From: Brevibacterium spongiae
Lineage (GTDB): Bacteria > Actinomycetota > Actinomycetes > Actinomycetales > Brevibacteriaceae
Assembly (NCBI RefSeq): GCF_026168515.1
Contig: NZ_CP093443.1
Coordinates: 2,728,001-2,792,000 of the forward strand
Length of the DNA stretch: 64,000 bases
Reading direction: 5' to 3'
Made by a program: the position numbers and the translations under genes. This document shows positions 41,308 through 49,949 of this stretch, piece after piece. The stretch's first letter is position 1; each line of letters starts with the position of its first letter. The notes under the pieces are model-generated. The model saw nothing but the letters and a program-made list of their open reading frames with translations, ran no database searches and was not told where the DNA came from.

Positions 41308-44226
41308 ATGCCCCATCCGCTCCTCCCGCACACCTTCGATCTCGCCCGCATCGGCGCCGGCCTGCCCGCCGCCCAGCTCATCGATGAGCTGAACCTCGCC
41401 GAGGTGGGCCCCGCCCCGAGGTTGGTCGTCGAGGCTCCTCCCGGCACCGGTAAGACCACCGTGGTGCCGCCGATGATCGCCGAACACCTGGCGAAGTTCT
41501 CCCCCGGTTCAACCGGCGCTGCCGGATCGTGTGGCACAGCCGATCCCGACAGCTCGACCGGCGTCGTAGGCACGGCACCGGGCCGGATCATCGTCACCCA
41601 GCCGCGGCGGATGGCGGCCCGCGCCGCGGCCAGGCGACTGGCTGCGTTGACGGGGACCCGCCTCGGCGAGGTGGTGGGGTTCACGGTCCGCGGGGAAGCG
41701 CGGACCTCGACGAGCACGCGCATCGAGTTCGTCACCACCGGCGTGCTCATGGCCAGGCTGCTGCGCGATCCGGAGCTTTCCGGGGTGTCCGGAGTGATCC
41801 TCGATGAGGTGCACGAGCGGCAGCTGGATACGGATCTCACGTTCGCGATGTGTCGGGAGTTGGCGGATCTGCGCGAGGACCTCTCCGTCGTCGTTATGTC
41901 GGCGACCCTCGATGCCAGGCTGTGGGCGCAGCGCCTCGGTGAGGGTGAGCAGGCACCGGCGACGCTGCTGTCGGTGGCCGCGGATGCGCACCCCTTGGAC
42001 ATCCGGTGGGCGCCGGCGAAGGAGCGTCCCCTCGATGTCAGGGGTGTCACCTGGGATTTCCTCGATCATGTGGCGGCGACGACGGTGCGGGCACTGAGTG
42101 AGAACGCATCCGGTGATGTGCTCGTCTTCGCCCCGGGCGCCCGGGAGGTCGACGAGGTGGCTGCCCGGGTGCGGCGGCGCGTGGGGTCAGGTGCCGGCGG
42201 TCCCGCAGGCACGGGTGGCAGTTCGGGGACCGCCTCGGCGGTCGAGGTGCATACGCTGACGGGCCGGACTCCGGCGAGGGAACAGGATGCGATCCTCCGC
42301 CCGGCCGAAGTGGGCGCGGCCCGTCGGGCGATCGTTTCGACCTCGGTGGCCGAGTCGGCGCTGACGGTGCCGGGGGTGCGCATCGTCGTCGACTCCGGGC
42401 TCGCTCGTGGACCGCGGTTGGATACACGGCGGCGCATGTCGGGGCTGGTGACGATGCGCGAATCGAAAGCCTCTGGCACGCAGCGCTCCGGTCGTGCGGC
42501 GAGGCAGGGGCCCGGTGTGGCGTATCGCTGCATGTCCGAAGCCGATTGGGCGAGCCTGCCCGAGCACACTCCGCCCGAGATCGCGACCTCCGACCTCACT
42601 TCAGCGGTGCTGGCCCTGGCTGTCTGGGGCGGGGATGAGTCGCTGCTGCCCGAACCGCTGCCGGAGCGGCCGACGCGGCAGGCGGTCGACAATCTCACGG
42701 CGATCGGTGCCGTCGAAGTACCCGGCAACTCTGACGGTTCGGACGGCGAGCGCGGCCCAATCGACGACGCCGGCGAGCGCGACTCCGACGCCGGTGAGCG
42801 CGACGGCGCGGCGGCCCCCGGCCTCCCGATCTCTGCCCTGCGTGTGACCGAGACCGGGCGGGCGATCGCCGCGATTCCTGCCTCGGTGTGGTCGGCACGG
42901 GGTCTCCTCGACGGGGCGGCGCTGCTCTCCCCCGAACTCGCGGCCGAGGCCATCGCCGTCATCGAATCCGATCAGCGGTCGCCCGGCGCCGATCTCGTCG
43001 CCCTGCTGCGGCAGCTGCGCCGCAGCAAGGATGCGCGCTTCGTCCAGGATCGGAAGCGCTTCGCTGCGATCGCACACGAATTCGCGTCGTCCAGCGGTGG
43101 AGAAAGCGGCGACGTGTCCACCGCGTCCCGTCACAGCGCTCCGGCGACCGCCTCGCCGACTGCCTCGTCGGCCGCCCAGTCCGAGGCCCGCCCCGCTCTC
43201 GGCCCCGACGATCTCGGTCTCGTCACCGCCCTGTCCTATCCTCTGCAGATCGCGCGTTTGCGCAGCGCCTCGGACTCCGAGTACCTGCTGGCCTCGGGCA
43301 CCGCGGCCAGCCTGCCGCGCGATTCGTCTCTGCAGGGCAGCCGATGGCTGGCGATCGCCGAGGTGGGGCTGGCCGGATCGCGCGCTATCATCCGCTCCGC
43401 GGTGCCGATCGATGAGGACACCGCTGAACTCGCCGGTGCCGGTCTGCTGCATACGGAGGAGACGGCCACCTTCGCAGGTGGGAAGGTGCGTGCGGTTCGG
43501 CGCAGCCGCCTCGGCGGAATCGAGCTCTCGGCCACCCCGATCCAGGCGAGCTCCGAGCTGGCGCGCCGCGCCATCGCCGATTCGGTGCGCGAGCGCGGAG
43601 CCCGCGAGGTGCTGCGCCCGTCGGAGGCCTTCGAATCGCTGCGCGCCAGGATGGGACTGCTGCGCACTGTGTTCGGTCCGCCGTGGCCGGACGTGACCTG
43701 GGGGCATTTGTCGGACACTCTCGATCAGTGGTGCCCGGAGGCGCTTGATCGGATTGCGCGGGGCGCCGATCCCGGCAAGGTGGATCTCGTCTCCGCTCTG
43801 CGAACTCTGCTGCCCTGGCCCGAGGCGGCCCGCCTCGACGAACTCGCGCCGACCCATCTCGAGGTGCCCAGCGGGTCACGTATCCGCCTGGACTACCCGG
43901 ATCCCGACCGCGCCGGGTCGAGTGCGGACGACGAAACTGTACCTCAGCCGACCCAGCTCCCGAGCCCGATCCTCGCGGTCAAGCTCCAGGAGTGCTTCGG
44001 GTGGACCGATGTCCCCCGCATCTGCGACGGCCGGGTGCCGGTGACGATGCATCTGCTCTCCCCCGCCCGGCGGCCGTTGGCGGTGACCGGAGACCTCGCA
44101 TCGTTCTGGGCGAATGCGTACGCCCATGTCAGAGCCGAAAACCGGGGTCGCTACCCGAAGCATCCGTGGCCGGAGGATCCTCTGACCGCACCCGCCGCGA
44201 AGGGCACGAAACGGTCCGGGCGGTGA
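41308..44226 (+). CDS. hrpB: ATP-dependent helicase HrpB
   Basis: DEAH-box family helicase, 972 aa, expected to act on RNA, although bacterial HrpB roles remain poorly defined. Walker A APPGTGKTT is at residues 43-51, motif II DEVH at 166-169, SATLD (motif III) follows, then motif V/VI in STSVAESALTVPGV and QRSGRAARQGPG. The HrpB-specific C-terminal part ends HPWPEDP. Relative to compact HrpB proteins there are several Ala/Ser/Gly/Pro-rich insertions (about residues 67-90, 288-305, 470-500 and 595-625). The start is 129 bp from the divergent FAH gene. Confidence 0.94.
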   Translation: MPHPLLPHTFDLARIGAGLPAAQLIDELNLAEVGPAPRLVVEAPPGTGKTTVVPPMIAEHLAKFSPGSTGAAGSCGTADPDSSTGVVGTAPGRIIVTQPRRMAARAAARRLAALTGTRLGEVVGFTVRGEARTSTSTRIEFVTTGVLMARLLRDPELSGVSGVILDEVHERQLDTDLTFAMCRELADLREDLSVVVMSATLDARLWAQRLGEGEQAPATLLSVAADAHPLDIRWAPAKERPLDVRGVTWDFLDHVAATTVRALSENASGDVLVFAPGAREVDEVAARVRRRVGSGAGGPAGTGGSSGTASAVEVHTLTGRTPAREQDAILRPAEVGAARRAIVSTSVAESALTVPGVRIVVDSGLARGPRLDTRRRMSGLVTMRESKASGTQRSGRAARQGPGVAYRCMSEADWASLPEHTPPEIATSDLTSAVLALAVWGGDESLLPEPLPERPTRQAVDNLTAIGAVEVPGNSDGSDGERGPIDDAGERDSDAGERDGAAAPGLPISALRVTETGRAIAAIPASVWSARGLLDGAALLSPELAAEAIAVIESDQRSPGADLVALLRQLRRSKDARFVQDRKRFAAIAHEFASSSGGESGDVSTASRHSAPATASPTASSAAQSEARPALGPDDLGLVTALSYPLQIARLRSASDSEYLLASGTAASLPRDSSLQGSRWLAIAEVGLAGSRAIIRSAVPIDEDTAELAGAGLLHTEETATFAGGKVRAVRRSRLGGIELSATPIQASSELARRAIADSVRERGAREVLRPSEAFESLRARMGLLRTVFGPPWPDVTWGHLSDTLDQWCPEALDRIARGADPGKVDLVSALRTLLPWPEAARLDELAPTHLEVPSGSRIRLDYPDPDRAGSSADDETVPQPTQLPSPILAVKLQECFGWTDVPRICDGRVPVTMHLLSPARRPLAVTGDLASFWANAYAHVRAENRGRYPKHPWPEDPLTAPAAKGTKRSGR

Positions 44227-44287
44227 TCCGTCCGGCGTCACCGGCGGGAAGAATGCGAGCACATCCGCGGTCTGGGACAATGATGCG

Positions 44288-45256
44288 GTGACATCCGCAC
44301 CCTCCTCCACCGCTCCCGCCCCGTACACGGCGGAGACCGAGCGTGCCGACCCTCGGTCGGGCCACCTCGGTGATGGTGTCGTGCCTGCTTCGGTCTGGCG
44401 GCCGTTGCGTGATCAGCACGAGCATCGGATCGCCGAGCGCACGGATGCGCACATCGCCCGCCGGATGCGGCAGGAGACCCATCCGGTCGAGGATTTCCTC
44501 TTCACCTACTACCCGTTCAAGGTCGGGCAGCTGAAGAAATGGCATCCCGGTCCGGGCGTGCGCGTCGAACTCGCCGAGGCGGCCGATCACCGGTATTTCG
44601 ATCGTCGTTGGTATCGCATCGACGAGGCCCGGAACTTCGCCGAGGTGGATCTCGAGGCTTGGCGGACCGACCGTGGGGATGGGGCGAAGTTCATCGCCTC
44701 CCTGCTGTCATCGACGCTTGATCGGGAGGCGAATTTCGGGTGCTTCGGCATCCACGAATGGGCGATGGTCTACCAGCTCACCGACGAGCAGCGCCGGCAT
44801 CAGCAGGTGCCGCTGCGCCTCAGCCCCGCCGAGACCGATGCCGTCGTCGAAGGCCACCGGATCCAGTGTTCGCACCATGATGCGTTCCGCTTCTTCACCG
44901 AACCTGCCCGCCCGCTCAATACTCTGCAGCCGAGCAGGGAGGGCATGATCGCCAATGAGCAGCCGGGCTGTCTGCATGCGGGGATGGATCTGTACAAGTG
45001 GGCGATGAAGATCTCACCGATCGCTGATTCGGACCTCGTCGTCGACTGCTTCGATCTGGCGCTCGACATCCGCACCCTCGATATGGAGGCTTCCCCCTAC
45101 GATCTGCGGGGGTGGGGTTACGGTGTCGTCGCCATTGAGACCGCTGCGGGCAAGGCCGAGTACATGGATCGGCAGAAGGAGTTCTCGAACAGGGCGCAGG
45201 GGCTGCGGCGTCGGCTGCTCGATGCTCTGGCCGCCGCCGGAATCCATCCGCGCTGA
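44288..45256 (+). CDS. Conserved actinobacterial protein of unknown function
   Basis: A 322-aa soluble protein that I recall only as a conserved family, sometimes labelled 3-methyladenine DNA glycosylase without clear glycosylase motifs. Visible blocks: HPVEDFLFTYYPFKVGQLKKW, RWYRIDEARNFAEVDLEAW, FGCFGIHEWAMVYQ, RIQCSHHDAFRFF and CLHAGMDLYKWAMK (each within one conserved run). The abundance of His, Trp, Tyr and Cys in these blocks suggests a metal or cofactor site. The GTG start has GACAAT six bases upstream, a weak leaderless-type -10. It is 61 bp after hrpB. Confidence 0.8.
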   Translation: MTSAPSSTAPAPYTAETERADPRSGHLGDGVVPASVWRPLRDQHEHRIAERTDAHIARRMRQETHPVEDFLFTYYPFKVGQLKKWHPGPGVRVELAEAADHRYFDRRWYRIDEARNFAEVDLEAWRTDRGDGAKFIASLLSSTLDREANFGCFGIHEWAMVYQLTDEQRRHQQVPLRLSPAETDAVVEGHRIQCSHHDAFRFFTEPARPLNTLQPSREGMIANEQPGCLHAGMDLYKWAMKISPIADSDLVVDCFDLALDIRTLDMEASPYDLRGWGYGVVAIETAAGKAEYMDRQKEFSNRAQGLRRRLLDALAAAGIHPR

Positions 45257-45339
45257 CGTTGGAGCCCATCCGCGCTGAGGCTGCGCCACAACCCGGACAC
45301 GCTGTCTCCTGCCTGACCACACCGCTTACGATGTGCCGT

Positions 45340-46395
45340 ATGCGCGCCATCGTCTTCGACCAATTCTCCGTCCGCCCTCAGCTGCTCGACATCGACGCTC
45401 CAACCGCACCTGATGCGGGAGTCGTCATCGACGTCGAAGCCACCGGAGTCTGCCGCAGCGATCATCATGCCTGGTCAGGACACGATTCGACGATCACCCT
45501 GCCGCACGTCCCCGGGCATGAGCTCGTCGGTCGGATCGCCTCGGCGGGGGCGGCGGTCACTGGCTTCACCGTCGGTCAGAGGGTGACGGTGCCCTTCGTC
45601 TGCGGGTGCGGAACGTGCCGGTGGTGCGTCTCGGGAAATGCGCAGGTCTGCCCGAATCAGACACAGCCTGGCTTCACACATTTCGGGTCGTGGGCCGATC
45701 AGGTCGTCATCCACAATGCCGATGCGAACCTCGTGGCCGTTCCCGAGGACCTGCCCGCAGCGGCGGTCGTCGGGCTCGGCTGCCGGTTCGCCACGGCCTT
45801 CCACGGACTGCGCACGCGTGCTCGACTGGCCGCCGGTGAGACGGTGGCCGTGTTCGGCTGCGGCGGGGTGGGGCTGTCGGCGATCATTATCGCCCATGCT
45901 CTCGGCGCGAAGGTCGTGGCCGTCGATGTCAGCGATGCCGCACTGGCCTCTGCTCGAGACCTCGGTGCCGCACAGTGCGTCAATGCCCGCGATCTCGACC
46001 CCGATGCGCTGAGCGCCGAGGTGGTCGCGCAGTTCGCGTCGACCAACCCGGACGGGGTGGACGTGACCGTCGACGCCCTGGGACGGGCGGACACGATCCG
46101 GGCGGCGATCGGGGCCTTGGCTCCTCTCGGTCGGCACGTGCAGATCGGGCTGCTGCCGGACGAACCGGTCGTCGATGTGCCGCGGGTGATCGCGCTCGAG
46201 CTCAGTGTGCTCGGCTCGCACGGGATGGCTGCTGCGGACTATCCGGAGCTCGTCGACCTTGTCGTCGACGGCCGACTGCGCCCGCAGGATCTCGTCACGA
46301 ACGTCATCGGGCTCGATGAGGCGCCGGCGGCGATGGAGGCGATGAACACCCCGGCCGGTGCAGCCGGGATGACGATCATCGACCTGGCGCGGTAG
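45340..46395 (+). CDS. Zinc-dependent alcohol dehydrogenase
   Basis: Medium-chain NAD(P)-dependent dehydrogenase, 351 aa. Catalytic zinc ligands are C38, H60/E61 (GHELVG) and probably C152-equivalent in GLGCRFATAF; the structural zinc set is C90, C93, C96 and C104. The coenzyme motif GCGGVGLSA lies near residue 173. The pattern resembles bacterial ADH/threonine-DH-like enzymes with unresolved substrates. TACGAT lies exactly 7 nt before the ATG (45327-45332), so the upstream frame extension is rejected and the mRNA is probably leaderless. Confidence 0.92.
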   Translation: MRAIVFDQFSVRPQLLDIDAPTAPDAGVVIDVEATGVCRSDHHAWSGHDSTITLPHVPGHELVGRIASAGAAVTGFTVGQRVTVPFVCGCGTCRWCVSGNAQVCPNQTQPGFTHFGSWADQVVIHNADANLVAVPEDLPAAAVVGLGCRFATAFHGLRTRARLAAGETVAVFGCGGVGLSAIIIAHALGAKVVAVDVSDAALASARDLGAAQCVNARDLDPDALSAEVVAQFASTNPDGVDVTVDALGRADTIRAAIGALAPLGRHVQIGLLPDEPVVDVPRVIALELSVLGSHGMAAADYPELVDLVVDGRLRPQDLVTNVIGLDEAPAAMEAMNTPAGAAGMTIIDLAR

Positions 46396-46476
46396 CGGTC
46401 AGGCTGGGCGGCAGTCGGGCCGGCCAGGTGGCCGTCGGACTCGCGCAGTAACCGTCAGACCGGCACGACTCGGTCC

Positions 46477-47055
46477 TCAGACCATGACGGCGAGGACAAC
46501 CGAGTTCTCCTGCCCGGCCCAACGGCCCAGCAGCAGGCCGCCTTCGGAGCTTTCGACGGGTGAGTCAAGGTTGAGCTGGTAGAGCATCTCCACGTCACCG
46601 GCACCGGACAGCGGTCCGGTCCCGAAGGCGTGGGCCACCTCGGTGATCTCTTCTCCGCGGTTTCCGGCATCGTCGACGCGGTACTGTTTGGCCGAGGTTC
46701 CGGCGGTGGCGATCGCATCGTCGAGGCGCTGCCGGAACACCGGGTCGCCCATCCCGGCATAGACCCAGCGCTTGCCGAGGATGGAGTGCTCCATATTCGC
46801 GACGAATGCATCGTCGGCACCGTCGAGCGGTGCCCCGCGGTAGCTCAGCGGGACCTGGAGGTATGTGTCACCGCTGCGGACGATGTGGACCTCGAGCCCG
46901 ACCTCACCGGCCGGGTCATCGAAGCGGTAGGACGTGACCTGCTCCAGCGGGTTCGAGGTGAGGTCGAGGTCGCTCGCCCAGTCCTGTTCGGCCACCCATT
47001 CGGTGACGACATCGAGTTTGCCGGGGTTGAGCTGAGCTGCGTAGATATCGGCCAT
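46477..47055 (-). CDS. Maltokinase N-terminal-cap-like protein
   Basis: A 192-aa protein with the pattern of the stand-alone proteins related to the N-terminal cap of actinobacterial maltokinases: YRFDDPAGEVGLEVHIV, YLQVPLSYRGAPLDGA and the hallmark MEHSILGKRWVYAGMGDPVF. No kinase domain is attached, so it is not itself a maltokinase. The role is unknown. AGGAGGAACC before the ATG fixes the start. It stands alone between the convergent alcohol dehydrogenase gene and thyX. Confidence 0.8.
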   Translation of the reverse strand: MADIYAAQLNPGKLDVVTEWVAEQDWASDLDLTSNPLEQVTSYRFDDPAGEVGLEVHIVRSGDTYLQVPLSYRGAPLDGADDAFVANMEHSILGKRWVYAGMGDPVFRQRLDDAIATAGTSAKQYRVDDAGNRGEEITEVAHAFGTGPLSGAGDVEMLYQLNLDSPVESSEGGLLLGRWAGQENSVVLAVMV

Positions 47056-47123
47056 GACGGTTCCTCCTGGTGTCTGGGGTCGGATCCCCGACTTCGGCGT
47101 CGGGGATGTTCGTAGCGGGTCGG

Positions 47124-47909
47124 TCAGGCCTTGCGCGTGCCGGGGATCCATTCGCCGTCGACGACTTCGTAGTCGGCGAAGACTGCGGGAGCCTCTTCGC
47201 GCATCACCTCACCGATCTTGTTGAAGATGAGGCGGATCTCCTCCTCGGCGCCCTTGGCCGTGCGCATCTCAACGACGTGACGCAGGGACCGCAGGTTCGC
47301 GGTGTAGACGATGCCGGTGGCCAGGCCCTCGGGGGCGAAGCGGCGCATGAACGAGGTCATGTGCTTCTTGTGGGAGAACTTCGTGCCCTCCTCGTCGAGT
47401 TCGAAGTGCTCGGCCATCCACTTCTGGTGCTCTTCGAGCGTGTCGAGGACCTTGAGGCTGCGCTCCATGAGCTCGGGGTCTTCGCGTGCCCACTCCGGGA
47501 ACCAGAACGGAATGTCGGACAGGCGGACGTAGCGCAGGGATTCCTGCGAGAAGGCCGATCCCGCACGGTGGCGGATGAGCTCGTGGGTGAGCACGCGGGA
47601 GACGTTGTGGAGGACGAAAGTGAAGTTCGCGTGTTCGAGCACGGACCCGTGCTGGGACTTCACGACATTGCCCAGATACTGGGCGGAATCGGTGCGCACC
47701 CGTGAGACGTTCGGGTTGAGTCCCGGCTCCCACGACCGGTAGCACATGCGTCCGGAGAACTCGAGAAGATCCTCGGCGTCGGGAGATTCCGCATCTTCGA
47801 CCCGGTCCGCCCAGGACGATCCGCCGACCTCGTCGAGGTAAGTCCTCATCGCCTCCCAATCGATGCTGGGCTTGGCGAGCAGTTCAACGGACGGTTCGAC
47901 CTGGCGCAT
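47124..47909 (-). CDS. thyX: FAD-dependent thymidylate synthase
   Basis: Makes dTMP from dUMP with methylene-tetrahydrofolate, FAD and NADPH, 261 aa. The ThyX motif RHRAGSAFSQES occupies residues 113-124 and continues LRYVR. The start MRQVEPS has AAGGAGAGCC directly upstream. The presence of ThyX is typical of actinobacteria; whether ThyA also exists cannot be seen here. In some relatives thyX neighbours dapA, but not here. Confidence 0.96.
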   Translation of the reverse strand: MRQVEPSVELLAKPSIDWEAMRTYLDEVGGSSWADRVEDAESPDAEDLLEFSGRMCYRSWEPGLNPNVSRVRTDSAQYLGNVVKSQHGSVLEHANFTFVLHNVSRVLTHELIRHRAGSAFSQESLRYVRLSDIPFWFPEWAREDPELMERSLKVLDTLEEHQKWMAEHFELDEEGTKFSHKKHMTSFMRRFAPEGLATGIVYTANLRSLRHVVEMRTAKGAEEEIRLIFNKIGEVMREEAPAVFADYEVVDGEWIPGTRKA

Positions 47910-48003
47910 GGCTCTCCTTGAGAAGGCGACGTGTTTGACTCCCAATCCTACAGACCCAACGAGCGTGATTCGTCGGCCGGCCCGTGTCGATTTTCTCCCC
48001 GGT

Positions 48004-48882
48004 TCACCCGTCGATATCGACGGCCCTGACCCGGCGGAGTTCGTCGAGGATCCGCAGCGTACCGAACTCGTCCACGACGAAAGCCTGCGCGTCCTCGGCT
48101 TCGACTATCACCGAGGTGGCTCTGCCGTCCTCGTACACGACCGCGGCATGGTCATCGATGGCGGTCCCCGGGCTGGGCAGGCTCCCATCGGCGATCCACC
48201 GGAGGAAGGATTCCTCCCGGCCGGGTTCGCTGTGGAAATGCGGGCAGGTGCTGCCGGTGAGGAACCCGAGCCCGTCCGTCAGTGGGGCCAACGGGCCGAA
48301 TGAGTCCGTCGAGGAGGCCTCGAACCAGCAGTTGGCACCCGCGCTGATGCCCGCGAGGATCGTTCCGCCGGCCGCGGCACGGCGCAAGACCTCGTCGACT
48401 CTGTGCCGGCGCCACAGGCTGAGCAGGTTCGCCGTCGATCCACCGCCGACGTAGATGAGGTCCATGCCTTCGAGAATGCCCGGGTCCTGGTAGTCCCACG
48501 GGCTCTGCCCGAACAGGGAGAGGACGTGGGTCTGCGCCCGGCCCGCGAATGCCGCTTCGAAGCGCTCGATGTAGTCGCGGCTGTCGCCGGATGCCGTGGG
48601 CACGAAGCAGACCCGCGGGAGCGCGGCGGCGGCATCCTCGACTGCGGCATCCTCGGACACGGAGCCGTTACGTGAGCGGCGATTGCGGGCCATCCGCAGG
48701 AGTGCATCGTCGATGGCCGACTCTCCGGTCTCCGACATCGAGAACCCGCCCCCGCCGAGGGCGACGATCGTGCCGCGAAACTGACCGACCGCCTCGGCGA
48801 TGTCTGCGGCGGGTGCCAATGTCGTGTCATCCCGCGGCGCGGTACGCGCCGAATCCGCCGTCACGGGACCCGGTGCGTCCAT
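48004..48882 (-). CDS. Peptidase E-like (S51 family) protein
   Basis: A 292-aa protein of the class I glutamine-amidotransferase-like S51 peptidases (dipeptidase E / cyanophycinase type). IVALGGGGFSM opens the fold at about residue 39, FVPTASGDSRDYIERF follows, then MDLIYVGGGSTANLL and the nucleophile elbow AGISAGANCWFE with Ser180. A variable extension of about 35 residues precedes the fold. Members cleave Asp-X dipeptides in the cytosol. The start overlaps the 3' end of lplA by 22 bp, so the two genes are translationally coupled or the true start lies slightly downstream. Confidence 0.88.
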   Translation of the reverse strand: MDAPGPVTADSARTAPRDDTTLAPAADIAEAVGQFRGTIVALGGGGFSMSETGESAIDDALLRMARNRRSRNGSVSEDAAVEDAAAALPRVCFVPTASGDSRDYIERFEAAFAGRAQTHVLSLFGQSPWDYQDPGILEGMDLIYVGGGSTANLLSLWRRHRVDEVLRRAAAGGTILAGISAGANCWFEASSTDSFGPLAPLTDGLGFLTGSTCPHFHSEPGREESFLRWIADGSLPSPGTAIDDHAAVVYEDGRATSVIVEAEDAQAFVVDEFGTLRILDELRRVRAVDIDG

Positions 48883-49940
48883 TTCTCTGTGCCGAACTTC
48901 TCGTCGACGAGTTCCTGCGCCCGTTGCAGCTCGGCGTCGGTGTATGTGCCGTAGGTGGCTCCGTATCGGGTGGCGAAGGTGTCGGCCATGACGTCGATGA
49001 TGTCCTTGCGGGCTTCACCGGTCTGGCTGCGCAGCGGATCGACGCGCTTCTTCGCGCTTGCCACGCCTTTGTCGGAGATCTTGGCCTCGCCGATGCGCAG
49101 GACTTCGACCATCTTGTCGGCGTCGATGTCGTAGCTCATCGTGGCGTGATGGAGCAGTGTGCCGTCGCGCATCCGCTTCTGTGCCGCACCGCCGATCTTT
49201 CCGCCGGTCGAGGAGATGTCGTTGATCGGTTTGTAGAAGGCTTCGACGCCGAGGGACTTCAGCGCTGCGAGCACCCATTGGTCGAGGAAGACGTAGGACT
49301 CTTCATAGTCGAGACCGGCGACGAGGGCGGGCGGGACGAACATTGAGTAGGTGATGCAGTTGCCGCCCTCCATGAACATGGCTCCGCCGCCGGAGATGCG
49401 GCGCACAACCTGCACGTCGTGCTTGTCCACACCTTCGGGGCGCAGTTCGTTGACATAGGACTGGAAGGCGCCGATGACAGTTGCGGTGTCGTCCCATTCC
49501 CAGAACCGCAGGGTCGGTTGGCGGCGACCGGCCGCGACCTCCTCGAGCAGCACCTGGTCGAGGGCGACGTTGAGTTGGGTGGGCAGCACTTCGCCGCGGA
49601 TGACCTGCCAGTCGAAGTCGGTGAAGTTCGCGGCCGAACCGAGGGCACGGCGGACGACCGTGGCGATATCGGCAGTGGAGAACCCGTGCATCGCCAGTTC
49701 CGAACCGTAGCCTGCCAGCGCCTCGTCGAGGCGTCCGCGCAGGACTGCATTGTCGGCGTTGACACTGGCGCCGACGAGTGCCGGGGCAAGGTCGAAGTAC
49801 GCTTCTTCCGGTTCGAGGAAGAAGTCGCCGGAGATCTTCACCTCGGTGATGGTCTTGCCATCTGTCACTACGTCGGCGACGACGAGTTTGCCGCCGATGA
49901 CCTTGTATTCCCCGTGGAAGTGCTGTGCTTCGTTCGTCAT
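48861..49940 (-). CDS. lplA: Lipoate-protein ligase with N-terminal accessory domain
   Basis: Attaches lipoate to E2 and GcvH lysines, 359 aa. Residues 10-100 resemble the accessory (C-terminal in E. coli LplA) domain, with ITEVKISGDFFLEP. The catalytic BPL/LplA domain follows, with the lipoyl-AMP loop VVRRISGGGAMF (from about residue 178) and KIGGAAQKR with catalytic Lys248. The domain order is thus reversed relative to E. coli LplA and equals an LplB-LplA fusion. TAGGTT (49947-49952) lies 6 nt before the ATG and overlaps the stop codon of the oligopeptidase gene. Gene symbol by family. Confidence 0.9.
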   Translation of the reverse strand: MTNEAQHFHGEYKVIGGKLVVADVVTDGKTITEVKISGDFFLEPEEAYFDLAPALVGASVNADNAVLRGRLDEALAGYGSELAMHGFSTADIATVVRRALGSAANFTDFDWQVIRGEVLPTQLNVALDQVLLEEVAAGRRQPTLRFWEWDDTATVIGAFQSYVNELRPEGVDKHDVQVVRRISGGGAMFMEGGNCITYSMFVPPALVAGLDYEESYVFLDQWVLAALKSLGVEAFYKPINDISSTGGKIGGAAQKRMRDGTLLHHATMSYDIDADKMVEVLRIGEAKISDKGVASAKKRVDPLRSQTGEARKDIIDVMADTFATRYGATYGTYTDAELQRAQELVDEKFGTEKWTHRVP

Positions 49941-49949
49941 GTCTCCAAC

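Noticed and set aside
47910-48003. Possible small gene between thyX and the peptidase E-like gene
   Set aside because: The gap is only 94 bp, with no start codon and ribosome site pair leading to a plausible product.
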